Shown one piece after another: positions 1-10,257 of a DNA stretch of 64,000 nucleotides (the first letter of the stretch is position 1; the number at the start of each line of letters is the position of its first letter). Source of the stretch: Lasiosphaeria ovina (lineage: Eukaryota > Ascomycota > Sordariomycetes > Sordariales > Lasiosphaeriaceae); assembly GCA_033439765.1 (NCBI GenBank), contig JAULSN010000011.1, positions 248,001 to 312,000 on the forward strand, read 5' to 3'. The notes beneath the pieces were generated by a model, which saw nothing but the letters and a program-made list of their open reading frames with translations, was not told the DNA's origin and made no database searches. Both the position numbers and the translations under genes were made by a program.

Positions 1-1840
1 ATCTAGGCCAGCGTGATGAAAAGCAACTCCAAACCTGACAATCTCTTGCAGTTCTCGACCAAGAACTGGGATCCTTTGCGACGGCATTGGCCACAGTCTG
101 TTGTCTTGCTGTTGGTTAGACACGTAGTCAGCTAGTAATGAGGCTGTGGATTCGCACGACTTTCTGGTGAAACAAAAGATCATGATTGGCTTCTTCTGAT
201 TGTGTCGTTGGAGTACCGTTGGCAGTTTCGTGTCGAGAAAGTTGTCGAATATGAAGTCGTTGCTCTTGTGATCGTAGCCATAGACATACTTTTGCAACTT
301 GACGGGGCGAAATTCCTCGCCAAACGTTTCGCGGTGAGCAGGCAGGTGCTGGTTCGTGTGGTTTCGGCCAAGCCATGTTGCAATGTCGTCTGAGTTGGGA
401 ACAGTGGCGCTTAAAGCGATAAAGCGGACATTAGCTCCAATCGTCTTCATGCGTGAAACAACAGCCTCGAGGGTCGCTCCGCGGACGTCTTTGAGAATGT
501 GGACTTCGTCGATGAGGAAAAGCTCTACCATCTGGAGAAGTCTGCGGTGGTCGTGCCACCTTCGAGTTATTGAATCCCACTTCTCAGGGGTTGTAACGAT
601 GATGGAAGCGTCGCCAATGCGATTCATCTCGGCTTGGGAAGTGTCCCCAGTCAGTTCAGCGCACTTGAAATTCATGTGGCTGAACTTCTTCTCCCAGTCG
701 CGAGCCCTCTCGAAGCAAAGCGCTTTGGTGGGAGCCTGATAGACAATCTTGAAGTTCTCGTTGCCTCGGTCAAGAGCGACCCTGCAGATTGCAAGTTCAA
801 GGATTGCAGTCTTTCCACTACCAGTTGGTGCGGCAACGACGACGTTGTCATTCCCGCCATAAACAGCGTCGAAGCACTTTGACTGGACCGCATTGAAGAA
901 CTCGTATGGAAATACTGATCGGAACTTGTCTGGTAGGTTTTGGCGCAAGTTGATGAGAGTTATTCCATAGACCAGCGGGCCGGAGGGACTCGGCCCATCC
1001 TTGCTATATTGGGGCACCAGTGAAGGCGACGATGATGGAATTGGCAACGAAGATCTTCCATTGGAATGTGTGGAATGTCCGGAGCGATCTTGTTGCCTGT
1101 GAACGGTCGCTCGCATGACAGGGCTCGAGCTATTAAAGCCGGGGTGATTGCCGGCCCTTGAGCCATCGCTTGAAGACGCACTGCTATGCGATGCTGCGGT
1201 ATAAAGTCAGTTAAATGCTGCCAAGGCAATATGAACCTATTGCAACTGACCTTGGCGTGCAAGCGGTGTCTCTTGGTGAGGAGAGTGGTGCATATCTCGG
1301 AAGCAATGCGCCAGCTCGCGGTGGACAATGCCGAGGGGCCTCTGGTTTGACTGTGGTAAAGGTTCGACAAACCCTGGGTTCACTGGGAAGGCTGGCCGAA
1401 AAAGGGGCTCATGTGAAGGTGTGGGGGTCGGATATGCGGCAGCTCTGTTTGGTACATGGGGTGCGGTGTGTCGAGAAAGGCTCGCGAGGGCCTGGTTGTA
1501 TTTAGAGTGGTTCTCTGGCTCGTTGGGTGGCTGGTGGGCGAGTACACTCCTGTCTATGTGGTGTTAGCTGGTTGACGCAGATGGCGGCCGAGGCTGGCTA
1601 CGAACCAAAGTCATCCAGTCCATCGTCGTACAAACCCTGCGTGTGCGGGAATCTGCTTGCCAAAGGGGACCCATTGCGCCCTGCGGCGGGCTGCAAGGCA
1701 AATCGATCCAGCGACGAAGCTTGGGAAGCTGATATTGAGGGGCCTCGGTGTTCGAAGTTGTCTTGTATCCGTCTTTCCTCTCTGTACTGGTCAAACTGGC
1801 TTGCGCCCCGCGTTGGATTAGGCAGCCAGGTTCCCGACAT
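1..1840 (-). CDS. Meiotic ATP-dependent DNA helicase, MER3/HFM1 family (5' part; gene continues past the left edge)
   Basis: Ski2-like superfamily 2 helicase. The MER3/HFM1 group unwinds recombination intermediates and promotes crossovers in meiosis. I read exons 1840-1632, 1549-1251 and 1193-1, giving 567 visible codons. Intron 1 (82 nt) opens with GTACGA and has a GCTAAC branch; intron 2 (57 nt) opens with GTCAGT and has an AACTGAC branch. Both joins keep phase. The first ~170 residues are low-complexity and polar, ending one exon with LYDDGLDDF-like residues spliced out. The helicase core follows: Walker A APTGSGKT near residue 290, the DEVH box near 396, motif III SAT near 432, then FTRKSCES of the second RecA domain. 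The start is the ATG at 1840; a TTG lies in frame upstream. Core identity is secure. The MER3 assignment rests on the VQSKCFDAVYGG and LRQNLPDKFRSVFPYEFFN blocks and is likely. The C-terminal winged-helix and Sec63 parts lie outside the window. Confidence 0.88.
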
Positions 1841-2821
1841 TGCAATCGACAAGACCCGTCCAGACTACTGCAAAATGACTCGAAACCCAGTCTCATTAAT
1901 AGGACAGCTGGGAGCGCGCAGATGTGCTGGGTAGAGAGGCGAGGAATGGCGCTTCCAATACAGACGATAGAGATCCGGGCAGGTAAACCACGAGGGCATC
2001 GATCAAAGAGCGTTTGGGGATGATGGGACGTCGCATTTGCGCTTGAGCATGTTAGAGCTGTAGTGAGACAGCGTCGATGGCAGAATTGCAAGTCCAAGCC
2101 TAGAATGATCGGCCGGGTTCCATGTTGTATGCTGAGGCAGTCGCGACGGTTGAGGGGTCGCTCCTACCAGCTTACACCAACGCACTTGTACTCAGTGATT
2201 AATCACCAGCTGCTGTGGAGCGTCCTTTCCATCTTTGGACCTCAACTAGGCTTTCACGTGAAGGCTGGGCAAAACGGCCGCTAGTCCCATTTCCCGGTGT
2301 GTGGGAGGAAGAGGAGAAAGAGCCAGTTCAGAGCCTCCGGATCTGGCACTGGACGTGTTCCAGACATGACAGTGACTGAGGGCGGTCTCCAGATGTTGAA
2401 CACCTTCACTTCGAGGCATGCAAACTTGTGTGCGTGGCTTGGGAAGCTCACACGGGACTTGCAGCGGTAACCATACCATTTACATGGCGCGATGCTTATA
2501 TTATTTATTTCTGCTCTTATTTAATCCAGAAATTCTGGGCGTAATTACTTGGGCAGTCGTGTTGTCAACTACCTGTAGCCCACACTCAAGTACCTGCTCG
2601 GCGTTTGTACCCGAACCCTACAGCATCACGTTTATGTCAGGGGCTGTTGCACCCACGCGCTGCCATTCATATATCTGCGCGTTGTGACTAGGAGCCCCGG
2701 CGTGATGATTCGCTCGCGGGCATGCTCAGCCGCACCAGGAGCCTGCCTGGACAACCGCTGTGCCCGTGCGCTGTAGCGTTTTGTCGCCTGTAAATTTTGT
2801 TGCGGATCCGAAGCGCGGCCC
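1841..2821. other. Intergenic: upstream of the helicase, downstream of the transporter
   Basis: I find no gene here. Overlapping short frames on both strands lack codon bias and splice signals. The stretch holds the helicase promoter and the 3' flank of the sugar-nucleotide transporter. A TCACGTGA E-box-like palindrome lies near 2254. Confidence 0.5.
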
Positions 2822-4499
2822 TTACTCGTCGAATCTCTTGCCTCTTGCCGACGGGGTCCTGGGGTGATGTTGTAATGGCGACACGGGTCTCGAGGACGAG
2901 GATCTGATGGACCTGCCTGCCGCGTCCATGGGGTTGAGGTTCAGCTTGTTCTCGTCGAGATACCTCGGCGTGCTGTCAATGGTCGTCTTTTCGTAGCTAA
3001 CGATATTGATGGGTGGAGGGCGGCCACGCTTCCGGTCTGGCAAGTTGTAAAAATAGATTGCTGCTATCACAAGGCCAGCGCCGAGGACGAACTTGGAAGG
3101 AGTTAGCAACGGAACGGCAAGCCCGGGGCGCGCACACAACCTACCGGGAATGTAATCTCAAACCCAAAGACAAACACGCTGAATATGGAGCTGATGATGA
3201 TGCTGATGCTGGTAGCAAAGTTCTTTGCAATGTTGTCCGCGTAATTGATGCACAGAGACGAGAGCACGCCGCCCGTCGCCTGGAAGACGATGGCAGTCCA
3301 TACAACCCCGCTGTACCCGTCGAAGAAGCCGTGCTTGGCAATCTCGGCACCATCCCTGACAACTACGCCGAGGAAAAACGCCGGAAACAACGAGTAGAAG
3401 GAGAGCTGGATGTTCCTGGTCCAGACAGAAACAGGTGTCGAGGACCCTTTCAGCACCTTCTCAAAGTATACGCCCGTCAAGCCCGACACCACCGCAGAGA
3501 CCAAGACTGCGGACATCCCAATTGAGTAGTTCATGGGCGGGTCTATGTTCTGGTCCTCTTTGATGCCCTGGTATGACGCAGACCGCTTGTTCAGCTCTCC
3601 CGCAAGACCGCCCAGCCCTCGTTTCGCCACCTCGGCAGCCACCTTGGTCACACCGCCTGCAATCTGGCCGAGCTCGTGCATGGACCGGGGGAAGAAGTGG
3701 TCGCTGAAGTCGTGAATGTCCATGCTCGGGTCCCTTTGGGACGAGGGGAGGGAGACGACCGAGACGCCGAGGGTGAGCACCACAAGCGACATCCAGCGCC
3801 TGAACCCCAGGTTTCGGCCGAGCAAGACCACCATGAAGAAGGCCGTCGTGAGGATCTAGTCGCAAGTCAGCACAAAATGCGCACAACATCGACCGACCAG
3901 CACCCAGCTCCAGCATCACGGCCCGCGCTGACTCCATACCTTTAGTTGGTAGAGAACCTGGAAATGCACAGCATCCAAGTTGCTCAGCGCCACGTACTGC
4001 AGCGTGTTCTCCAGCGTGTAGAGCACGGCCGGAATCGCCAGCTTCCAGCCGTCTCCCGAAAACACCGAATTGTAAATTTGCTCGAAGATCACCGTCACGG
4101 GCGTCTGTGGTGCCAGACTTGCGGAAACCTCAAGTATCGAGAATGTGAGGGCGATCGCAAGCTTGATGACCTCGTTGAGGAAGACGGCGGTCGAGGCAAA
4201 ATACCGGTGGTCGCCCGAGGGCTCCATGACGCGCGAGTAGTGCATGATCTGTAGCAAATTCTTGTCAGCATTGCACGCGATGCGCAAATGGGCACGGAGG
4301 ACGAGCGCAGGCACATAACGTACAAGAATGAGCGCCGAGTTCTGGAAGGTCAACTGTTGCGCGCCGTGTTAGCTCCCCAGGCTGCCAAAGCGTCTAGAAT
4401 CCGCAACTGAGCGCCTACTGTGACCAGAGATGCCTGCTTCATCGGGACACCGAAGAAGGTCGGGCCCCCCGCGGGCGGCGGGGTGCTGGCGAAAGCCAT
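2822..4499 (-). CDS. Nucleotide-sugar transporter, SLC35A (UDP-galactose/UDP-GlcNAc) type
   Basis: Multi-pass Golgi/ER antiporter that carries nucleotide sugars into the lumen for glycosylation in exchange for the nucleoside monophosphate. Five exons fit in phase: 4499-4419, 4353-4324 (only 30 nt), 4248-3940, 3855-3145 and 3091-2822, giving 466 residues. The diagnostic N-terminal run, spelled across three exons, is LTFQNSALIL then IMHYSRVM; family blocks LENTLQYVALSNLDA, FQVLYQLK and TGVYFEKVLKGS follow. C-terminal helices carry INYADNIAKNFATSISI, then a basic, Ser-rich cytosolic tail. A hydrophilic insertion of about 65 residues (after SLPSSQRDP) precedes the conserved FEKVLK helix region and is a common fungal variation. 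The substrate cannot be told from sequence. Introns open with GTAGGC, GTACGT, GTATGG and GTAGGT. Confidence 0.9.
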
Positions 4500-6379
4500 G
4501 TTTGCGCGCTGGCTTCAGCTTGTCAGGGGCCGTTCGTGGCCAGCGGGCAGCACCGAGATTCGGTCAATTCGCGATCGGACGGCGTATTCAGACGGCCAGG
4601 TCCGGCGCCGCGTGCTGTTATCCTGATCGGATGCTGGTGGACCGTGGGTTGTGGCAAATTCGTCGGTTTGGGCAAAAAAAGGGGTACCTGGCCTCGACGT
4701 CACAAGCGGGAAAAAAATTGGCGGCAGAATGCAGAGCACGGTCGCGTCCGATTTCCAATGCCCTGTTTCGTCGGCACCCTGCGCTGCTCGAGCGGCGGGA
4801 TGGGTGGTATTGGCCGGAAGACGTCTCGACAAAATGTACGAATCTCGCGAGTTCCCCTGCTTGGGCAATTCTGGCTTCTTTTAATCTGTCGGTCTTCCAC
4901 CCACGACCTGCGCGTGGTTGGCTCTGAAGCCGACCCGCACTTCTTTTGGGCTTGGCTGGGGCCTGTGTCGAGGACGAGCCTGTTCCACAATTGGTCGCGC
5001 CCAGTGCAGGTCGCGGTGGAGATACTTTGGCGGTACAGGAGGTAGCGAAGCTAGACGCAGCGAAGCGTTGTACCCTGGGCGTACCGGCCGCGACCTAATG
5101 GTCTTCGTACCACGAAGCGTTGGCCCCTTTGCCCGTACTAGAAGTCCGAGCCGAACTCAACGAAGCAGACAAAAACCCTGGAAGCTCAAGTCAAAATTAA
5201 GATTGTCACGAGGCAGCGTTAAAAGAGAAACCAACTGTTTCTACGTATGTCTTGGCGGCCCAAGGACTTTTGACTCAGCTGGCCTGATGGTTTCGGAGTC
5301 CCAGGGTTGAACCCATGGAGGTCGGAGTGGGGGCGCTGTGGACGCAGCGTTTTTCGCTCGCCAGTGACATTTCCAATTAAATCTGATCTACCAATTGCCC
5401 ATCTAGAATCTTTTCCTCCCGAGCGGCAACCACAAGAATACTCTGTATCAAGCGGCAAAAGTTTTTACAAGTGCCCATGATGCGTCTAACAGCTCCCCAG
5501 GATACAGAATGCACCCGGTCTTCGTCCCAAAAAGGATGGGACAGCGGTCACACGAGCACTGGATCCAACCACCTGGTGACCCCGCATTCTAGATTGAGTG
5601 ACACTCGCCAAGCAGGAGCCGCCTCGTCCACATTGAATCTGTGTAGAGCCTCCGACTGAAACTCCATTTTCGCGAGCAAAATAGCGGTGCAGCACCACTC
5701 CCATTAGCGCCGCAAGAAGCGGTGAGCGATTCCCTACCGTGCAATGCGCAGGATTTCCCATGATATTTATCTTGTACAGTATCTAACTGGTGCCATATCC
5801 GTCCCCGTACGTCAGCGTCTCTGGGGACCAAGTTGGAAATTCGGCCCCCTGTCCGATTCCCCGCATTTCGAGTGGGCCCTGAAGATTTCCACAACCCCTG
5901 ACTCGACAGTGTTTTATTGGGTTTGCATCGAGGTGCATTGCTCCAGCTGTTGACGCGTCTTTCCATTGAAAACTTCAGCTGAGTTACTATGTTCTGCCTC
6001 TTCACATAAAACCCGGCAATATATCACCCGAAGTAACAGACCTGGAGCCCACTGATAGACAAGTTTTCTTACTCACACAGCCTCTCGACCATCAAATTTC
6101 CATGCGTCAGTAAGAGGGTTAGGGTTACAGCTTTTATCCCAAGCCGATTGTTGAAGCTGTGATGAGACTGATGACTTCATGTCCCATGACTTCGTGGGCA
6201 TATGGCCCCTTATCCAATTTGTCGTCTCTGTTCTATGCCCTCTCTTCTTCCTCGCCCTTTGTGTCTCCCATTCAGTTTTTCATGGCTTTAGACATTGTAT
6301 AACTGTCTGGTTGGATGCTTACCGGTGTCTCCGAGCAAGAGGAAGACACCACGCCCTGTAATCTGTATGCCCTGTATCT
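4500..6379. other. Long intergenic region upstream of the transporter
   Basis: About 1.9 kb with no gene I can support. Frames between 4430 and 5310 overlap in several phases, which is typical of chance ORFs in GC-rich DNA. A tRNA-like T-arm (GGGTTGAACCC near 5304) has no matching acceptor or D arm. A short telomere-like motif lies at 6115-6127. The 3' flank of the esterase reaches about 6379. Confidence 0.45.
6115..6127 (+). repeat. Short interstitial telomere-like motif (two TTAGGG units)
   Basis: GGGTTAGGGTTA reads as two copies of the fungal telomere unit TTAGGG. Two units are too few for a telomere scar to be certain. The same motif can serve as a binding site for Tbf1/TRF-like factors in promoters. 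A second instance lies at 26747-26759. Confidence 0.35.
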
Positions 6380-7415
6380 CTAGACAAGACCAAAGAACTC
6401 CAGGACCTGCTTGTCGTGGAAAGGAACCATGTGGCCCACGCCCTGCGCGCTATACCCGACGAGCCTGGTCCCGTCCCCATAAACCATCTTGGTGTAGCCG
6501 CTGCCGGGGTCGCCAGTCACATTCTTGACGAACGACACACCGAGCACATTGCTCCACTCGGCAAGCGCGTCGGCCAGGTACCCGTAGGTGACGACGCTGT
6601 CCGCGGTGCCGTGCCAGATCTGTATGGCCGGCCGGGTCCCGTTGAAGGCGGGATATGCCGACCGCACCAGGTCCCCCCAAGTCTGCGCCGTCGGCCGCTT
6701 GTTCGTCTGGCAGCCCGGGGCTATTGCGCCGCCCGACGGCGACAGGCCCGCGCCGTTCCAGCACGCAAACGCCGGCGCCCCCGAGAAGGACGCCCCCGCC
6801 GCGAACACGTCCGGGTACGTGGCCACCAGCGCGTTGGTCGCCATGCCGCCCGACGACGACCCCGTCACGAAGACGCGCGACGCGTCGCCCTTGTACTTGT
6901 CGAGTGCGTATTTGACCTGATAATGCCCCAGGGCTCTGTTAGACATGGCCTCTCAATCCAATTTCAGGCTGAGATTTGGGCACCCACCATGTTCACCATC
7001 CCCTGCGTGTCGCCGCCGCCATTGTGCGTGAGCGACTTGACCGAGCTGCAGTCCCAGCACGTGTTGGGCGTCTGCGGATAGATCAGGACGAAGCCGAGCT
7101 TGTCCGCCTGGGTTGGGAGGTTCGTGGCAACGCGACTAAACGTGTCCTGGGCGCTGCCTCCGCAGGGATGGGGCTGCTCGCACGTTAATTGGTAAGTATC
7201 ACAATTCTTTGACAAACGTAGAGGAGAAAACGACAACCCACGACAATGATCACCGGCGGCTTCTCGGCCAGCTTGTCGGGGACGTAGATGTAAAAGGACA
7301 GCTTGGTCGGATTCTCCCATCCCGACGTCACCTGTGTCAGCTTTGCCCCGAGAGCCAGCGGGAACACGCACGCGACGAGCAGCGCGGCCATGCGAAGGCC
7401 GGTGAGCTTTGCCAT
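6380..7415 (-). CDS. Secreted CE1 esterase (feruloyl / acetylxylan esterase, PHB-depolymerase fold)
   Basis: Extracellular serine esterase that removes acetyl or feruloyl groups from plant xylan. Exons 7415-7242, 7173-6988 and 6916-6380 join in phase to 298 residues; both introns open with GTGGGT. The N-terminus (MAKLTGLRMAALLVACVFPL, cleavage near ALGA) is a signal peptide. Family blocks in order are HPCGGSAQDTF, FVLIYPQTPNTCWDCSS, the nucleophile elbow GSSSGG near residue 150, the acid in WHGTADSVV and the histidine in GVGHMVP near the end. All three catalytic residues are present. No carbohydrate-binding module follows, so the enzyme is the catalytic domain alone. Feruloyl versus acetylxylan specificity is not decidable. 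An alternative first acceptor at 7177 would add one Gln. Confidence 0.88.
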
Positions 7416-7926
7416 AGCTATCAAGTGAAGACTGCAAACTTAGGCACGTAGCTGCTGGTCAAAGCGAAGTTAACTCGTGGTGGTTGACCGGGGAGCTTGT
7501 CTTGGTCTGGCTCTTTGACAATCATGGTGTTGATATACGACCCGGGACAAATGCGATTTGTTAGTTGCTATCTAATATCGCATATTAGCTTACACGCGGG
7601 GTACAGCCGACATACAAACAGTGGTCGCATTGCTAATATCGCAAGGAAGTACCATAGGCTGAATGCAGGAAGTCGACTTTTTACACTTCGATTTTGCTTC
7701 TGTAACCAGACTCGCCCAAGCCAGCCATAATTAATTAGTTCTTGGTATGATTTAGAAAATTTTCCCCGTTTCTCGTTTCTCGTTTCCCACATTTTGTTGC
7801 TACCCCAGGCAAGATACACAGCTTGCATGGTTCCTGCCGACTTCCGTCTCGATGCCCTTGACGACCCAGCAACGCACTCCCAGAAGCTCGCACCTGACAC
7901 TGACAGGTTAAATCTGCCATCGCCGC
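7416..7926. promoter_or_regulatory. Promoter region of the CE1 esterase gene
   Basis: Non-coding stretch between the esterase start and the next gene. It carries the perfect palindrome CTAATATCGCATATTAG (7572-7588), about 160 bp before the start codon, and a repeat of one half, GCTAATATCGCA (7632-7643). Spacing and symmetry suit a dimeric regulator, but the factor is unknown. Confidence 0.4.
7572..7588. promoter_or_regulatory. Palindromic site CTAATAT-CGC-ATATTAG
   Basis: Arms of 7 bp mirror perfectly around CGC. The motif core TAATATCGCA recurs 60 bp away at 7633. A binding site for a dimeric fungal transcription factor is the simplest reading, but chance cannot be excluded. Confidence 0.35.
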
Positions 7927-8293
7927 TCATTGGGCCCTCCCAGTTGCCTTTTCGGGAGTGCGCGATATGTACATGGCATAGACACCACCAAGTCCGAGGA
8001 CGCCGGCGCCGATATAGCTGCATTGGCCGGCAGTGACCACGTTAGTGATTTGGGACAGAAAACGACGGAGAGGCGAGAATAGCATACACGAGACTCTTGT
8101 TGGGATTGGTGCCGTCTTTATTGTATTCCTTTGCCGTGCCCTTGATCCCCTGTGTCGGGCCCGCCGGCTCTTTCGGGCCAGTCCCGGAGCTCTCGAACCG
8201 CCTCTGGGCTGACAAAAGGGGCTGGCGGCGGGCCGTCTGCTGACGAACTGCGCGCACGGTGGTGCGGAGGAGCGGGGTTCTGGAGAAAGCCAT
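7927..8293 (-). CDS. Small mitochondrial single-pass membrane protein of unknown function
   Basis: Two exons, 8293-8088 and 8017-7927, give 98 residues. The 70 nt intron opens with GTATGC, has a CACTAAC branch and ends in TGCAG; phase is kept (a Val codon is split). Residues 1-33 are rich in Arg, Ser, Thr and Gln with no acid, a clear matrix-targeting presequence (MAFSRTPLLRTTVRAVRQQ, cleavage near RRFESS). A hydrophilic Gly/Lys segment follows, then one helix YIGAGVLGLGGVYAMYI and a short basic tail. I do not recognise the family. The layout resembles small inner-membrane or respiratory-complex accessory proteins. Reading without the splice would end in junk after NKSLVYAI, which supports the intron. 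Confidence 0.75.
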
Positions 8294-8996
8294 TGTCGCT
8301 TATCTCGCGAAGTTTGACGCGGTTGTTGGGAATCAAATCTGTCACAGAGTTGCGGTTTGGTGGTGATGCAGGGTTACGCGATTGTGCAGTTGTTGCGAAA
8401 TATAGCGTGACATCGATCGATGACATCATGAGCGAACATGACAGCTGGGTGACGCGGGGACCCCGCACCCTATCGAACCACCACTGTACCACCATCAGGC
8501 TCGGGAAGGAGACTTGGGAAGGGCCTGATTTGACTGAGATCGGACGCCGCGTTCCTGGAGGCGGCAGGCTGCGCCTTGGCTTTTTTATGAAACAGCTCCG
8601 GGGACCTGCATCCGTAGCTCGGGGCTCAGCCCTATCATCCATTTATGGAATGTCAGGAACGACGTCCGCTCTTGCTCAAATGTGAATGTGCACGTAGAAG
8701 CTCAGTTTCAACGAACATACCTCACCGCCCACTAAGCAACAAGGACCTCTGTGAATTGGTAGTAAGATGGAAATTCTTGATTGCATGGTATCTCGACTCC
8801 TCATTCCCAACTTATGAAAGCACAAAAGGCTGCACCGTGTCATGCGCATATCGTCAAGCCAAACCCCTTCCCATCCTCCTCACTACCAGGCTAGTCTGCC
8901 AGGCCAGACTGCCTGCAAACCGAAACGAATAAGTAAAAGAACACGCCACGGCCCATTTGGCCCTCAAACCGACAAAAGGCTGGCTGCCGTCCCAGA
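8294..8996. other. Intergenic
   Basis: Promoter side of the mitochondrial-protein gene and 3' flank of the small Cys-tail gene. Open frames on both strands here overlap and show no protein-like composition. Confidence 0.45.
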
Positions 8997-9269
8997 CTAG
9001 CAGCAGTACCGATGGAATGAGCAGGTGCCGTCGCAGCACGTGCAGCCAACATTCATGCCGCCGCCTCGCAGCGAGGCCTCGTTCTCGATTTGCGGAAGCG
9101 GCTCAGATTTCTGGCACATTTTTTCGCGTCAGCATTGATCAATTGAAGCGGCGGTATTTGTTCGGGCGTGACACACCGGCTGGCGCGTGATGATTTGGCC
9201 CGGAGCAGTTGCCTCGGCGGCGGCGGCCTCCATTGGCACCTGCTGCTTGGGGGCTTCAACAGTGGGCAT
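8997..9269 (-). CDS. 68-residue protein with cysteine-rich C-terminal tail
   Basis: Two short exons, 9269-9177 and 9110-8997, are joined by a 66 nt intron (GTGTGT, branch ATGCTGAC, acceptor GTGCCAG) with phase kept. Each exon alone is too short to be called by length. The protein starts MPTVEAPKQQVPMEAAAAEA, is polar and uncharged-to-acidic for about 50 residues, and ends GCTCCDGTCSFHRYCC, with six Cys in the last 16 residues. There is no signal peptide. Cytosolic proteins with such tails are often palmitoylated or bind metal, but this is inference. The intron signals, clean stop (TAG) directly after the Cys run and protein-like composition make it a likely real gene. Confidence 0.65.
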
Positions 9270-10257
9270 AATTAGTGGCAGTTGATGTTGCTTTGTCTTT
9301 GGGCAGGGTTGTCGTGGTGGACGTCAATTCACGTAAAGTGAGTCTGTCGATGAGGCAATGGCCTGAGCTTGGCGATGTTCTTTTTGGTAGTTGTCCAATG
9401 TTTCTGCACACCGCCAGCCAAGAGAAAAACAAAAGAACAAAAAAGAAATGTGGGCGGGTCTAGACGCTTCTTATCTCGAGTTGCCGAGGCCTCCTTCCCG
9501 TGTGGCATGCCACGTCTCGGATTGGCTGGAGAAGCGAGTTTGGGCGTCGATAGTCGCTCCGTTTGTGACATGGCTTGGTCTTGGCATTGTTCAGCTCAAG
9601 GCCGTTGCACGCCCTCATTTCGCAGCGTCCACCAAGACGGTCCAAGTGCGCCGCCCCCATCCAATCCTAGCCGCATGCCAGCATGGGCAAGATGGTCTGG
9701 GAAAGCTTATTTTCTCGTCCGTCCAGTGGTCTCGCATCCTCTGCGTGTGAGCTTAAAAGACGTGGTATTGCAGGCAAAGAGCTCCAGCCCCTGAATGATT
9801 GTGACGTGGTACATGCTTGAAGACAGTGTTGAGATTTTGGTAAATAAAACCAAGAGTCTTTGACGGGCATTGATAGTAGAACAGAGGCGTAGAGATTTAC
9901 AGTTTTATATTAAGGGTTCTAAAAGTTAATCACTGACTTCCTCAAAGAAACACCTTGAGGGCAAACTTGTATGTTGATAGGCCTTTTAATTATGGCTTCT
10001 AATTTAGATTCTTACCCTAGCAAGAGTCGTAGGTCAATAAGTCCCGACGAGCAGTTAAAATCTTGTATATTTGGTCGAACATTACGGTAGGCACGGGTAA
10101 GATGAAAATGAGGCAATAGAATCCACCACATTAGTTAGAAGTTCGCAACAAACCGGGATAATAAGGCCGACTCTCCCACAATACTCTCGTCAACATTTAC
10201 CATGTCGAAACAGACATGCCCGCAACCCAACCATATGGTATTTTGCAACAACCGGGC
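9270..10257. other. Intergenic
   Basis: Upstream region of the Cys-tail gene and 3' flank of the sugar transporter. It becomes AT-rich from about 9840 to 10180. The frames at 9369-9794 overlap in two phases and are not supported. Confidence 0.45.

Noticed and set aside
356..739. 127-codon plus-strand ORF
   Set aside because: It is the antisense shadow of the helicase DEVH region.
4430..5310. Several long overlapping plus-strand ORFs
   Set aside because: They overlap in all frames, lack domain words, splice signals and a consistent composition; GC-rich chance ORFs.
5290..5320. tRNA-like T-arm (GGGTTGAACCC)
   Set aside because: No acceptor stem, D-arm or anticodon arm can be paired at the right distances.
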